Source: Eunapius fragilis (Eukaryota > Porifera > Demospongiae > Spongillida > Spongillidae). From it: 64,000 bases of DNA. The stretch's first letter is position 1. Every line of letters starts with the position of its first letter. The notes below the pieces were generated by a model, which did not search any database, was not told the DNA's origin, and was given only the letters and a program-made list of their open reading frames with translations. This document shows, in pieces, positions 34,084 through 45,914 of this stretch. The DNA lies in contig OY811983.1 of assembly GCA_963681505.1 (NCBI GenBank), positions 1,511,501-1,575,500 on the forward strand, in the 5' to 3' direction. The translations under genes were made by a program, and so were the position numbers.

Positions 34084-35037
34084 TATTTGTTCTGCTGCAA
34101 CGGTCTAATCGGATTGCAGCATTCAAGTGGGTGCATTTTTACCCACTTAGCAGCTGATGTGAGATCACGATAGATGATACACCTAGCTAATAACCATACT
34201 CCAGTTGGTACAGCCTTGACACCCGACTTAAATAGTCCTTGCGATCAGATTGTCTCGTGATTTACACCGCATGTCAAGTTAATAATATTTGGTTCATTAT
34301 TCCGTTGTGTCAGCACGCTCGTACGATCGTAGGTATGTTTTTAAATACACGTTATGCTCTTGTTGTGCATCTTTAACCCTGCTTTGGCGAAGCGAAATTT
34401 TCTGGAGCGTGTTATGTGACATTTATGAAGCCGCTAAACGAGTTGTGAAGCATTGTAAGGGTTAAGTACCTCAAGTAATGACGAGCGCTAAGGCACAGAT
34501 TATCCTTGCTAGGCCTACTTACTATAAATGACAAAAGTGTTACCGTCGCTTTATAGTTAGGCCTATTTATGACTCATGCGCCTACGTGAGACCGACCCCC
34601 CCCCCCCCCCCCCCCCCCCCCCGAAGGTGAGGGTGTGAACCGTGAATAATACCTGTAACAATTACTACCGCACACATATATTTGACCGCCCAAATAGGCT
34701 ATTAAATTAATTAAGACAAATACTCCTAACGCCGGGGGTGGGGGGAATCTCACGTAGCCATGATAGGCACATTACGTCGTCGGATTGTTCGATATAGATA
34801 GCTTCAGCATTCAGTGGAATATGGATAGTCCAGTGGGGTTACAAAATGTAATGATGCGAGGTACACCACAGAGTACCGTATTAACATTTAAGAATCTCTC
34901 TGAAATCGTTCGCAAATTAATAGTCTCATTTCTGACTAAAAGATATGAAGTATTTATTAAGATAAAATATCCTGTATCTTTCACCAATCCTGGCTTATAC
35001 TACATGCAATTTCTGATTCATCCCAGTTATCTGTAGA
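34084..35037. other. 5' flank of TRIM-NHL copy 2
   Basis: No gene. 34370-34510 is homologous to the flank of copy 1 (28480-28560, inverted), including GAAGCGAAATTTTCTGG and GCCGCTAAACGAGTTGTG. A run of about 28 C lies at 34596-34622. The last 30 bases, CATCCCAGTTATCTGTAG plus A, are shared with copy 3 and look like a 3' splice site. Confidence 0.6.
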
Positions 35038-37233
35038 ATGAGTGCAAAGGCTTCCCTTCCACATCAGGTGACCTGCCTGGTGTGCTCTAATCCCTTCACT
35101 GACCCAAGAGTACTGCCATGTCTGCACACCTTCTGCTGCCAATGCCTTCACAAGGAAATGGAGAAGGTTGGACCTCAGCAAAGCTTTCAGTGTCCCACCT
35201 GTAGAAGAGATGTTCCCATTCCTGTGGGAGGAGCCAGTGTTCTCCCTCAAAACCTCCATCTTGGATTTGAGGTGAAGGTTGCTGAGTACATGTCCATGTT
35301 TTCCAGTAGCACCAAGATGGTGGGTTGTACCTTTTGTGTTAAAGGATGCACAGATCCTGCAGTTGCGTTCTGTTGCTCGTGCCACGTCTTCATGTGCAAA
35401 GGTGGCCAAGAATGCCACAGTCGTGCTCCACAGCTGGTCCACCACAGTGTGGTAGGTCTGGACAAGGAGTCAGCCATGCTGTTACCAACACTCATGAAAC
35501 CAAAGGAGCATCATCACTGCTCTCATCCAAAGCACAAGAACCTGGAGTTAGATTTCTACTGTAGCACTTGTAGTAGTCCCATCTGCCAGCTCTGTGCCCT
35601 CCTAGTTCACAAAGACCACAACACTGCTGAGCTGCCTACTGTAGCAGAGGCTTATCGAGAGGAAATGAGAGAGACACTTGTACGTGCAGGGGAGGTTGTG
35701 TCAACATTTGGTGGTGCCATTGAGGCCAACAAGAAGATGATACAGCAAGTGGAGACCTCCAAACAGAAAGCTGAACTGACCATCTTACAGGCCTTCAAGC
35801 AACTGGTTGAGACGTTGGAGGAAAGGAAGAAAGTGCTGCTGTTGGAGTTAGAAACCAATGCACTCTCCAAAACCACTTCTCTGACCCTTCAGATGGAACA
35901 GTTTGAAAATATACAACAGGACATTGGTCGCTACACTGAGGTGACCTCCCACGTCCTCCAGACCCACACTGACCATGAGGTGGTAGCTCTCAGAGGACTA
36001 ATACCTATTGAACTGAAGTCCACCCTCTTTGAGGCTGAGAAGGTATCCCTCACACCTAATCAACAAGACTCCTTGTCAGTTGTTGTACAGCCAGACAGTA
36101 TTATAAAAGTGCTGTCAGAATTTGGTGAAGTTGTGAACCTTCATCCAGCCACTTGTGAGTTTACATTTAAGTCTGTACCCATGGTAAACATAAAGTACTA
36201 TGCTGAAGTAGAGGCCAAGACATCAGAGGGCAAGAGGTGTTCATGTGGTGGTCTGCAGGTAAAGGCTGAGCTGAAGCCCAAGTCACATGATATAGCAGTT
36301 GTTTCAGGAGATGTGGAGGACCATGGAGATGGTACCTACACCATCACCCTCACTCCCATAACAGCTGGTCCTCACCAATTCCTAGTCACAATGAATGGTC
36401 AGCACATACAGAGGAGTCCCTATGACCTGGAGGTGAGGAATCATTACACTACATGGTGTAATGCCCAGCAAGTATTCCCTCTCATGGGTAAACCAGTGTG
36501 TGTTGCCATTCATGAGAATGGAGATATCTATGTAGGGAGTGTTGATCATCACATATATGTATTTGATCAAGGTGGTAACCTGAAGAGTACTATTGGTAGC
36601 CATGGGAGTGATGATGGTCAGTTCATTGTGCCTGCTGCCATAGCCATCTTTGGAGATGTGATGTATGTAGCTGACTGTGGTAATCATCGCATACAGAAGC
36701 TTACAACAGGAGGAAAGTTCCTCTGTACATTTGGTGGGAAAGGATCAAGTCAGGCACAGTTAGACCGTCCACGTGGTGTTGCTGTTGATTCAGAGCACAG
36801 AGTGTTTGTTTCTGACAAAGGAAACAACAGGATCGTAGTGTTTGCAGATGGCTGCCATGTGCTGACGTTTGATGGTAATGGTTCTAGTACCAGCAGTTTC
36901 AAGAATCCATGGGGTGTGGCCTTAGACCATCAAGGAAACATTCATGTTGCAGCTGCTGGTTCAAACACCATCAAAGTTTTTACACCTGAAGGTGATTATG
37001 TCAGAACATATGGAGATGTGAAGGAACCATCAGGAGTAGTAGTTGATGAAAATGGTTATAGCTATGTCAGTGAGCGAGATGGAAACTGTCTCACCATCTT
37101 TGATCCCCAAGGACAGAAGGTCCACACAGTAGGGAACCTGACTGGCCCACGTAAAGCTGCTCTAGATCCCCATAGTGGTAGTGTTTATGTTCCAGATTGT
37201 GACAGTTATAGGGTGCTGAAGTACACTCTGTGA
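35038..37233 (+). CDS. TRIM-NHL protein, copy 2 (intact)
   Basis: Single-exon frame of 731 residues, same length and domain order as copy 1: RING (13-55), two B-boxes (97-195), coiled coil (205-310), filamin-type domain (380-466) and NHL repeats (480-731). All zinc-binding Cys/His of the RING are kept. By eye about nine in ten residues match copy 1; differences are densest between the coiled coil and filamin domain (e.g. QQDSLSVVVQPDSIIK) and inside the NHL propeller (LCTFGGKGSSQAQLDRP). It is on the opposite strand to the other three copies. Likely an E3 ligase or RNA-binding regulator by family; targets unknown. Confidence 0.92.
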   Translation: MSAKASLPHQVTCLVCSNPFTDPRVLPCLHTFCCQCLHKEMEKVGPQQSFQCPTCRRDVPIPVGGASVLPQNLHLGFEVKVAEYMSMFSSSTKMVGCTFCVKGCTDPAVAFCCSCHVFMCKGGQECHSRAPQLVHHSVVGLDKESAMLLPTLMKPKEHHHCSHPKHKNLELDFYCSTCSSPICQLCALLVHKDHNTAELPTVAEAYREEMRETLVRAGEVVSTFGGAIEANKKMIQQVETSKQKAELTILQAFKQLVETLEERKKVLLLELETNALSKTTSLTLQMEQFENIQQDIGRYTEVTSHVLQTHTDHEVVALRGLIPIELKSTLFEAEKVSLTPNQQDSLSVVVQPDSIIKVLSEFGEVVNLHPATCEFTFKSVPMVNIKYYAEVEAKTSEGKRCSCGGLQVKAELKPKSHDIAVVSGDVEDHGDGTYTITLTPITAGPHQFLVTMNGQHIQRSPYDLEVRNHYTTWCNAQQVFPLMGKPVCVAIHENGDIYVGSVDHHIYVFDQGGNLKSTIGSHGSDDGQFIVPAAIAIFGDVMYVADCGNHRIQKLTTGGKFLCTFGGKGSSQAQLDRPRGVAVDSEHRVFVSDKGNNRIVVFADGCHVLTFDGNGSSTSSFKNPWGVALDHQGNIHVAAAGSNTIKVFTPEGDYVRTYGDVKEPSGVVVDENGYSYVSERDGNCLTIFDPQGQKVHTVGNLTGPRKAALDPHSGSVYVPDCDSYRVLKYTL

Positions 37234-38215
37234 CATTACCAACTATGATTTACAGCACCTCTAAGTGGTTTGCCATACACTTGTAAGTGATAATCAATCT
37301 TCACGCAGTGATATAAATTATTATACAACACACTTTACTACTGATGCAGTGTTATTATTAATTATGAGAAAAACAAGGTACAGAACACAATACATTCATT
37401 CATACACAACTATTGACACAGTTTACATTGGATGCCTGCAAATCATTGCTCTAGCTGTTGCCTCTTGGCCAATCTTTGGTATACTGGTTGGTAACACATA
37501 GTTTTCCTGGTTAATGCAGCCTGATATTCTGCCCATGAGAGTGGTAAAAACTGGTTTGCTTGCTAACCCACATCCATCAAATGTTTCAACTGCCATGGGA
37601 ATGAACAGAATGTTCTGAGTGTGAAGGGTTTCTTGGTACTTGGTGTTTTTCTGCTCCTCCCTCCAGTGAGCTGCACAACATTTTTCAGTCTAAGTGTGGT
37701 TGTACAGTAACGGATGGGATTGTGTTGGCTGACTACAGATATATCTATGGCTGCACTGAGGTTCCACATTGGAATAAGAAAGTCAGCTGGTTTATTATTT
37801 GAACAAGAGAATACATTTATGCACCAACTATATTAATACAAGTCAGATAATACTATTATTATAATTATTATAACATGAATATAAAGTAACAACACTGATT
37901 AAATACAAAGTTCAGCTCTATGGTGGACGAGCTATTCTAGAGAGGATAGCTGGCCCTGACCAGGTGGAGATTCAGTCGGCCATAGATCTCATTAAGTACG
38001 ATGGACTTCGGCCGATACATGGAGGTGGCAAGTCTTGAGGCTACAGAGGAGATAATGGCAGTGGCTTCTTTTTCCCAGGCTCCATATGTTTCGACGACCA
38101 TAGGGACACATACCCATCCTAGATCTGTGCACTGGGGTCATTGGTGAGGTGTTTCCTAGACTCAGTGGCCTGGGCAGCAGCTGTGGCCGACACTCCCGCT
38201 TCCAATATTATTATT
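37234..38215 (-). mobile_element. Retrotransposon 3' relics
   Basis: Minus strand 38160-37921 reads, after one frame break, DLGWVCVPMVVETYGAWEKE then SVASRLATSM and IYGRLNLHLVRAS. This matches the extreme C-terminus of reverse-transcriptase proteins of non-LTR-type elements as I remember them. 37769-37563 (AAIDISVVSQHNP) may be another scrap of such a protein. Both are fragmentary with stops. A second relic of the same type is at 46085-46345. 37234-37560 shows nothing recognisable. Confidence 0.5.
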
Positions 38216-39222
38216 GTCAGATACAAGAATGGGAATAAATGCACGTACAGGATTTTTTTTTTAAACTAGCGTGCACCCGTGCGGCCGCGGGCTGATTATT
38301 TTTAATTTTTAAATGTCTTTAACACCAATCACCTTTGTTGACTGTTTTACAAAGAGGTTCGCGCGCTTGGACCACTTTGTCTTTGCATTCTCCTGTGGTG
38401 TCCCGCCAAGAGCAGCTTAAAACATCCATGGTTACGTTGTGTAATACAAAGGGTTCCCAGACCCCTACAATAAGTTATAATTCATATATAATCTACCACC
38501 TGATCTAACATACGGTTACTACGCAACCTCTATACATGCCCGCGCAATACAAATAATTCATGGAATTATTCAGATAGTAACTACATGTTCTCGGCCTATA
38601 CGATGAGACTTGAGAGTGAACCACCACAATAGCGTTGCTTTTAATTATTACTGCACGTGATGACATTATTACCTGTAAAAGCATGTAGGTTTTGTGGCAA
38701 GCATGCATGGTCGCTAAGTACACGTTGCTATCATGTATATACTTTTGTGTGGGAGGTGGTCGTTCCAATTGGTTGCTAGGTACACATTCCCTTTTCTAGC
38801 GGTTTCCGAAGGCTGTTGCGGCTTTATTCGTATGGTCAAACGATCGAGACCAAACTTTTCGGCCATCCGAACTGACCCGTCAACCCGGTCCTCACTGGCA
38901 CCCAAGCCCTGGATATAGCTGTCAAAATCCCCACAGTTTAGAACTGCTTCAATGATCTTGTACTTCTCCCATTTGATTACGCGAAGGCCCTATTCGCCTT
39001 CTTCTTGCACAGGAAAAAAAATGCGTCAAATCAATTTATGATTTTACATATGATTTCACTCGTGATTCCTGGAATCACAATATGATTTGTTCGCTTTCAA
39101 ATCAAACACTGATTTACTATTTGATTATAAATCAAGCTCGTGATTCAGCGCAACTGTTACATCACACTCCTGATTTGAGACATGATTTTCCGTTCAATCA
39201 CAAATCAAACATTTAGATCTAG
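38216..39222. other. Intergenic, with an AT-rich TGATTTG cluster
   Basis: 38780-38960 on the minus strand has an open stretch (YKIIEAVLNCGDFDSYIQGL, MAEKFGLDRLTIRIKP) that looks protein-like, but I cannot assign it. 39020-39220 is dense in TGATTTG/CAAATCA-type words in both orientations and lies against the CACTA end at 39223. Confidence 0.4.
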
Positions 39223-40825
39223 CACTACTGGAAAATCTCTCATTTGATTTTTAAGTATATCATACAAAAAAATTGTACAAGTAACACACTGTTATATATT
39301 CAAACACAACACATAATTACATGCCAGTTAAATTAATTCACTGATCCATCAGCTATCATGGAAGCTCAATAACATAATATGATGAACTGTTCCTTCCAGC
39401 TTGTGCAAGTGCACAACGATTTACCAACCTTCTTGGGCTTATAACTCTGTCTTGCTCCTGCATTGTTCACCATGTCAAGTCCAGTTTGTTTCTCTATTGC
39501 AAGTGTCTTGAAACACATCCACGTAACATATGCAAGTAAATTTTCGTGCACTTCATTCTTTGTACCATCAGTTGTGTGATGTGTAAATGTAATGTAAAAG
39601 AATTTGATACATCCAAAATAAGGCTGAAGTCCATTAGTATCTTTTAACACAAAATATGCTTTGACTGTAGAGCCCCTGTCTGTAGAATTGAAGTCCGATG
39701 AGTAAGTTTGTCCATTTACTGTACAATGCCCAAATTTATCAATTCTAGGTTTTATGTCAACATTGACGTCCTCATTATACACTTTTTTGCAATACTCCAC
39801 AAGCTGCCGATGAATCTGTTCATCCACCTTCATATGGTGTCTACTTGGGAAATGGAATTCTATTGGCCAATTGTCAGCTTCACCTCGGTCAATTTTGCAT
39901 TGCAACTCAAAATAATCTAAGTCTTCTGAATTGTACAGAGAGCTGTATGGATATGCTGAATAAGTATCAATTTCCACATCCACTGATACCAGTGCTTTCA
40001 GTGCATCAGGTGTCTCAGCTATTATATCTGGTAATTCACAGTCAAATGAACAAAGCTGTTTCAAGATTGTGGTCATTAATTGTGATCCAATGTTTTTTCT
40101 ATTGCTGGGAATATCACTAAAATAGCCATTCGTATGTTCATATGCATAGCACCAATACCCATGCGGTGGCCAATAATCAGTAATCACATCACAAATATGA
40201 AAGGCCATGTGGTAATTAACAGATGTACTCCACTTCCCATATGCTGCAGTAAATGGTACAACATAAGATCACGATGCACAGACATTTACAATGTGTATAC
40301 ATGTAGTGTAGGGGGCACCCTATGGGTGTGGTGACAATCGCTAACCATCGTCAAGTAATATTACCAGAGTCAATAGATTATCTCTCATGTACAGCATTCT
40401 TAAAATCTGTGTCACCCTACTTTATGATGGTCTTGCATCAACCTATACAGGTTCACTACATCTTCTTCATTTAGAATTGTATGCACACTACTATCTCATA
40501 TAGCAGACACAGGGACTTAAATAATTTATCTGATAACAAACCAACAAAACATGGCCTTGCATAGACACATGCAAAGTTTTTTCCACTGTTGGGCTGCTAA
40601 GCCTGAAAGTCCATCTGCATTTTTGATGCTCGTTGGCAATCTGCCAAGGTCATATGGCATTCTAATACTTTTTAGGCGTCTATTAAATTCAGCAAGCTTG
40701 TCAACAAGTAAGCTTTTAAGGCATAGCTTAACTTCATTCTGAACCATTCCAAGAAGAAATGTGTGCATGGGATCTGTTTTTAGCATTCTAACCATATCAA
40801 AGTACATAATGGAGAAATCGCCCAT
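39223..40825 (-). mobile_element. CACTA/EnSpm-like transposase relic
   Basis: Two minus-strand frames: 40825-40526 contains MVRMLKTDPMHTFLLGMVQNE, LPYDLGRLPTS-like and GLSGLAAQQWK; 40208-39366, extendable in frame to about 40240, contains WPPHGYWCYAYEHTNGYFSD and NRKNIGSQLM. These match the middle and C-terminal parts of CACTA-type transposases. Between them 40241-40525 is non-coding, perhaps an intron (TTTACTGCAG acceptor near 40240) or a deletion. The N-terminal catalytic part is missing. The sequence CACTACTGG at 39223, pointing inward, fits a CACTA terminus; I found no matching right end. Confidence 0.6.
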
Positions 40826-41940
40826 ACATCAGCGATCATATTGCATTTTATTTCAAATTGAATTCAGAAAATACTAAAACTTGGTCTGAATTTGAATTGT
40901 AGTTTTCATTGCGTTGTAATTAAGCAATGTTATACAAAGATCAAGACAACAAAATTAATTACCATCGCTGATAATTAGTTCGTTCCAGGGCCTGGGAACG
41001 TGAGTAGCTGGTAATTACAAATTTAACTGCTCAATAACTTCAAATTAATGCCATTTAATTGCTCTTCGTTAATAAACTCCTATAATGCAATAGACCCATC
41101 CGACAAGAGGTTAGCCTCGTCTCCAGGCCCTATTTTTACTGGGGTGAAAAATAGTAAAAATATTTTTCGCCCCCGTAACTTTAAATAGGGCCCGGAGACA
41201 AGGCTAATATTCTACTGGATGCCACCACACAACGGGTTACTCATCAGAGGGGAATACTTGCTGGGCATTACATAATGGTTCCTCACTCCCAGGTCATAGG
41301 GACTCCTACAGATGTGCTGATCATCTATTGTGACCAGGAGTTGGTGAGGACCAGCTGTTATGTAAGTAAGGGTAATGATGTAGGTACCATCTCATAAAAT
41401 CACAAAGATGAACCTTAGTACAAGCAATTGCAAGAGCTTTACCTCCATTGCAGTTCAGGGTACTGCTCAGTGATTGATTCGTAGTTCATTGTACACAAGA
41501 CATGATGTGCTAGCTACGTGATGGCTATGTAAGACCACCCCCTTTTAATTCTCAGCTGGAGAGAATAATTAAAGGGGTGTGGGGGATTAGATAAATGTGA
41601 TGGCTTTGTTTTTTGGTTGGGCCTGAAAGAACACAAACTACTTTTGAATATCATACCTACCAGCGTTATTAATAAATGCACAAACATATAAAAGGACTGC
41701 TATTGCTATCATTACAAACTCTCTGGTACTGTGTACCTTCAATATCAATATTATATCTATTTTTGTAGGTGTGGTTAATAAACATGTAGGGTAACTTTTT
41801 TTGTATAAGCAATGCTACTGGAATCAAATTTAAACAAAGAGTTGGTTGGGCCAATATTGATGACACTGATTAGTAAAACATACGAAAAGCACATCAGTTT
41901 GTATCAGTCTGCACCATAGAATTACTCAATGCATGCAATG
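40826..41940. other. Intergenic, MITE and TRIM-NHL fragment
   Basis: 41111-41207 is a 97 bp MITE with ends TTAGCCTCGTCTCCAGGCCC and the reverse complement of TTAGCCTTGTCTCCGGGCCC. 41213-41395 is a decayed piece of a TRIM-NHL gene (filamin region, minus strand). 41400-41940 is the 3' flank of copy 3 and is closely repeated at 46735-47273 next to copy 4. Confidence 0.7.
41213..41395 (-). pseudogene. TRIM-NHL relic (fragment 5)
   Basis: Matches the filamin/NHL boundary of the TRIM-NHL copies (GGGAATACTTGCTGGGCATT, CAGGTCATAGGGACTCC, ACCAGGAGTTGGTGAGGACC) with many changes and a short internal deletion. No open frame. A homologous relic lies in the same relation to copy 4 at 46385-46735. Confidence 0.75.
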
Positions 41941-44128
41941 TCACAGAGTGTACTTCAGCACCCTATAACTGTCATAATCTGGAACATAAACACTACCACT
42001 ATGGGGATCTAGAGCAGCTTTACGTGGGTCAGTCAGGTTCCCTACTGTGTGGACCTTCTGTCCTTGGGGATCAAAGATGGTGAGACAGTTTCCATCACGC
42101 TCACTGACATAGCTATAACCATTTTCATCAACTACAACTCCTGATGGACCCTTCACATCTCCATATGTTCTGACATGAGCTCCTTCAGGTGTGAAAACTT
42201 TGATGGTGTTTGAACCAGCAGCTGCAACATGAATATTTCCTCGTGGGCCAAAGGCCACACCCCATGGATTTTTGAAACTGCCGATACTGGAACCATTACC
42301 ATCAAACGTCAGCACATGGTAGCCATCTGCAAATACTACGATCCTGTTGTTACCATAGTCAGAAACAAGCACTCTGTGCTCTGAGTCAACAGTAACACCA
42401 CATGGATAAACTAACTGTCCCTGACCTCACCCTTTCTCACCAAATGTACAGAGGACCTTTCCTCCTGTTGTAAGCTTCTGTATGCGATGATTACCACAGT
42501 CAGCTACATACATCACATCTCCAAAGATGGCTATGGCAGCAGGCACAATGAACTGACCCTCACCGCTCCCATGGCTACCAATAGTACTCTTCTGGTTACC
42601 ACCTTGGTCAAATACATATATGCTATCATCATCACTCCCTACATAGATATTTCCATTCTCATGGATGGCAACACACAGTGGGTTACTCTTGGTAGGGAAT
42701 ACCTGCTGTGCATTATGTAATGTGGAATAATGGTTCCTCACCTCCAGGTCATAGGGACTCCGCTGTATGTGCTGACCATCTATTGTGACCAGGAGCTGGT
42801 GAGGACCAGCTGTTATGGGAGTGAGGGTGATGGTGTAGGTACCATCTCCATGGTCCTCCACATCTCCTGAAACAACTGGTCTATCATGTGACTTGGGCCT
42901 CAGCTCAGCCTTTACATGCAGACCACCACATGAACATCTCTTGCCCTCTGATGTCTTGGCCTCCACTTCAACCTGGTACTTTATGTTTACCATGGGTACA
43001 GACTTAAAAGTAAATCCACAATGAAGGTTCACAACTTCACCAAATTCCGACAGCAATGTAGTAATACTGTCTGTCTGTACAGTAGCTGATAAGGAACCAT
43101 GCTGATTAGGAGTGAGGGATACCTTCTCAGCCTTATTGAGGGTGGACTTCAGTTGAGTAGGTAATAGACCTCTGAGAGCTACCACCTCATGGTCGGTGTG
43201 GGTCTGGAGGATGTGGGAGGTCACGTCAGTGTAGCGACCAATGTCCTGTTGTATATTTTCAAACTGTTCCATCTGAAGGGTCAGAGAAGTGGTTTTGGAG
43301 AGTGCAATGGTTTCTAACTCCAACAGTAGCACTTTCTTCCTTTCCTCCAACGTCTCAACCAGTTGCTTGAAGGCCCGTAAGATGGTCAGTTCAGCTTTCT
43401 GTTTGGAGGTCTCTACTTGCTGTATCATCTGCTTGTTGGCCTCAATGGCACCACCAAATGTTGACACAACCTCCTCTGCACGTACAAGTGTCTCTCTCAT
43501 TTCCTCTCGATGAGCCTCTGCTACAGTAGGCAGCTCAGCAGTGTTGTGGTCTTTGTGAACTAGCAGAGCACAGAGCTGGCAGATGGGACTGCTACAAGTG
43601 CTACAGTAGAAATCTAACTCCAGGTTCTTGTGCTTTGGATGAGAGCAGTGATGATGCTCCTTTGGTTTCATGAGTGTTGGTAACAGCATGGCTGACTCCT
43701 TGTCCAGACCTACCACACTGTGGTGGACCAGCTGTGGAGCACGACTGTGACATTCTTGGCCACCTTTGCACATGAAGGCGTGACACGAGCAACAGAATGT
43801 GACTGCAGGATCTGTGCATCCTTTAACACAAAAGGTACAACCCACCATCTTGGTGCTACTGGAAAATATTGGACATGTACTCAGCAACCTTCACCTCAAA
43901 TCCAAGATGGAGGTTTTGAGGGAGAACACTAGCTTCTCCCACAGGAATGGGAACATCTCTTCTACAGGTGGGACACTGAAAGCTTTGCTGAGGTCCAACC
44001 TTCTCCATTTCCTTGTGAAGGCATTGACAGCAGAAGGTGTGCAGACATGGCAGTACTCTTGGGTCAGTGAAGGGATTAGAGCACACCAGGCAGGTCACCT
44101 GATGTGGAAGGGAAGCCTTTGCACTCAT
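41941..44128 (-). pseudogene. TRIM-NHL copy 3, frameshift and nonsense
   Basis: Full-length by alignment with copies 1 and 2, but broken twice. At about 43866 one extra base in the codons after EYMS shifts the frame just behind the RING domain. At about 42427 a TCA serine codon of the intact copies has become TGA, between NHL repeats (GEKG-stop-GQ). Four residues (HPAS-type) are also missing near position 370. Each remaining piece is open: RING part 43866-44128, B-box to NHL part 42427-43865, last NHL repeats 41941-42426. Few changes elsewhere mean the inactivation is recent, unless the breaks are assembly errors. Confidence 0.85.
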
Positions 44129-45020
44129 TCTACAGATAACTGGGATGAAACAGTAATTGCACAAAGTTGGGATTGACTGAAAGATACAGGGTAACTTTAT
44201 TGTTACATAATATACACTTTAGCAATATATAAACATTATAATTGATCTATCTACAGCAAGGGTCCCCTTTTGTTTACCCATCACGAGACCACTGAACAAT
44301 CCATACCAAACATAAATTTTGTATCAATCTGTATCAAATTTAGTATACGTCTGTTAAAGCGATAGTACCATTTTTGAAAGGTCACAATTTATAGGCCTAG
44401 AGCAGAGATAATACTGATACCGGTATAGAGAGGTTGCAGTGTCATTGAACCCGGGAAGAGCGGCGGCCATGTTTTCTGGTGTCCCTATTTCTGTTACAGG
44501 TTGTAAACTGGAGACACCAAAAAACATGGCCGCCGCTCTTCCCGGGATGACACTAGTCTCGTACCCAGACCCACATCGCAGCTGCGGATGGATTACATCA
44601 CCGCTACGCGAGTAGTACTCGCGTAGGCGGTGATGTATTCCATCCGCAGCTGCGATGTGGGTCTGGGTACGAGACTAGGATGACACTGCAACCTAATCCT
44701 AGTGATTGTCATTAGTAAAGGTGCTTAACCCTGGCAATGCTCACAACTCGTTTAGCGGCTTCGTAATGTCGCTCAACACGATCCAAAACATTTCGCTTCG
44801 TCAAAGAACATAGCGTTGGTACAAAACATCCTATAATTATAATCACGCGACATAACAGCATTGCTGACAAGGACTTTTTTGCGGTACCTAATTGCAGGAA
44901 GACACAAACTTTATTGGTTAATGCAAAGGGTGAGTCTTTCTACCTTGGACCCGACCTTACCACTGTCTTGTATGCAATATTTATTTTATAGAGTACATTA
45001 AATCAAACACCTTAAAGTTA
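44129..45020 (-). other. 5' flank of TRIM-NHL copy 3
   Basis: Closely repeats 28011-28811. It contains the same hairpin MITE (44429-44694), here interrupted by a second hairpin element at about 44555-44677. Homology to the copy 1 flank ends at 45020, exactly where the piggyBac-like sequence begins in the other copy. Confidence 0.75.
44555..44677. mobile_element. Palindromic MITE nested inside another MITE
   Basis: The element is almost a perfect palindrome from AGTCTCGTACCCAGACCCAC to its reverse complement, about 60 bp per arm, with CTACGCGAGTA at the centre. GGATGACACT stands directly on both sides but occurs once in the uninterrupted MITE of the copy 1 flank, so it is a target-site duplication of 7-10 bp depending on where the ends are placed. 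Long duplications of this size are typical of Mutator-like elements; that assignment is inference. Confidence 0.85.
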
Positions 45021-45765
45021 TCAAAAACATCGTCCGAAACAACTTGCTCAAAGTGAGACCTGCTAAGTATGGCTCTAGCATTGCACCTAATCAAAGTGAG
45101 GTTAAGATGACCATATAGGCTGTTCAGCGAAGTGTTGGTTTGAACAGCCAGTCGTGATTATCAGGAACTACGATAGTAGTTCCTATGTAGGAATTGACCC
45201 AGGTCGTGAAATCATTTTAAAAAAAACACGACCCGCATATAACTCGCGTATCAAGAAACGGATAGTGTAGCTCTTTGTTCCTATCGAATCAGAAGGCAAA
45301 GACGGTCATTTTAACGTTTTGTTCCAGTCTTCAAACTATCTCCTTCAAGAGAACATTAAAGCTCGTGTTTTTCCACGTTCCCAGGCCAATTCTTCTCCGT
45401 CGTCATCGTCGTCGTCGTCTTCTTCTTCTTCTTCTCGGGTGAGTATAACTCCGGATAGGAAAGGTTTAAAAGAGTGCCAACTATACCAATCGCTTTAGAA
45501 TCTCCTGGAAGGACAGCCTCAAGTATCAGATGTAGCATAAAACTGACATACGTAATCATTACGTAATGCGTAGAGAAGCGTTCCCATGGCGACATTTACG
45601 TATATTTAGAATTGTGCAAACAAAAGAACTAGACGACGAGTTACAATTCTCCCGCATTCCTTACAGTGATCCCAAACAAAAGCGGGCGTCTGCTCGTGAC
45701 GGTAATTGAAGCCGAGGGGGGGGGGGGGGGGGGCACTTGCCGGTATAAATAGAGGAAACAAGTAA
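45021..45765 (-). mobile_element. Element with 9-4-9 terminal hairpin (copy 3) and flanks
   Basis: On the minus strand from about 45502 (GAAGCGATTGGTATAGTTGG) to the hairpin at 45163-45184. Stem AGGAACTAC, loop TATC in the element orientation, stem GTAGTTCCT, preceded by CCTACAT. It also has a GAGTTATACTC block and GAA/GAC triplet runs. 45318-45420 is repeated at 31008-31115. A run of about 18 G is at 45717-45734. Confidence 0.6.
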
Positions 45766-45914
45766 AGAAAAACATTCTCTAACGAGAAAGTTGGTGGGAT
45801 ATAGGAATTGGAGGCAATGGTGGTGTAAAAAGGAAGGGAGAGACAAAAATCCTATATTTAGCACGTGTAGATGTAACAGAACTAAAAGAAGTGCTAAATA
45901 TAGGATTTTTGTCT
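45766..45914. repeat. Truncated relative of the 3407-3689 hairpin
   Basis: The left part matches the 3407 arm with about a quarter of positions changed (ACATTCTCTAACGAGAAAG, GGTGGTGTAAAAAG). The inner stem GAGACAAAAATCCTATATTT pairs with 45891-45914; the outer right arm is absent. Confidence 0.75.

Noticed and set aside
33647..34126. 153-codon repeat protein (IVYAYTNLS) and its minus-strand counterpart
   Set aside because: Product of a 27 bp minisatellite; no start context, domain or neighbouring exon.
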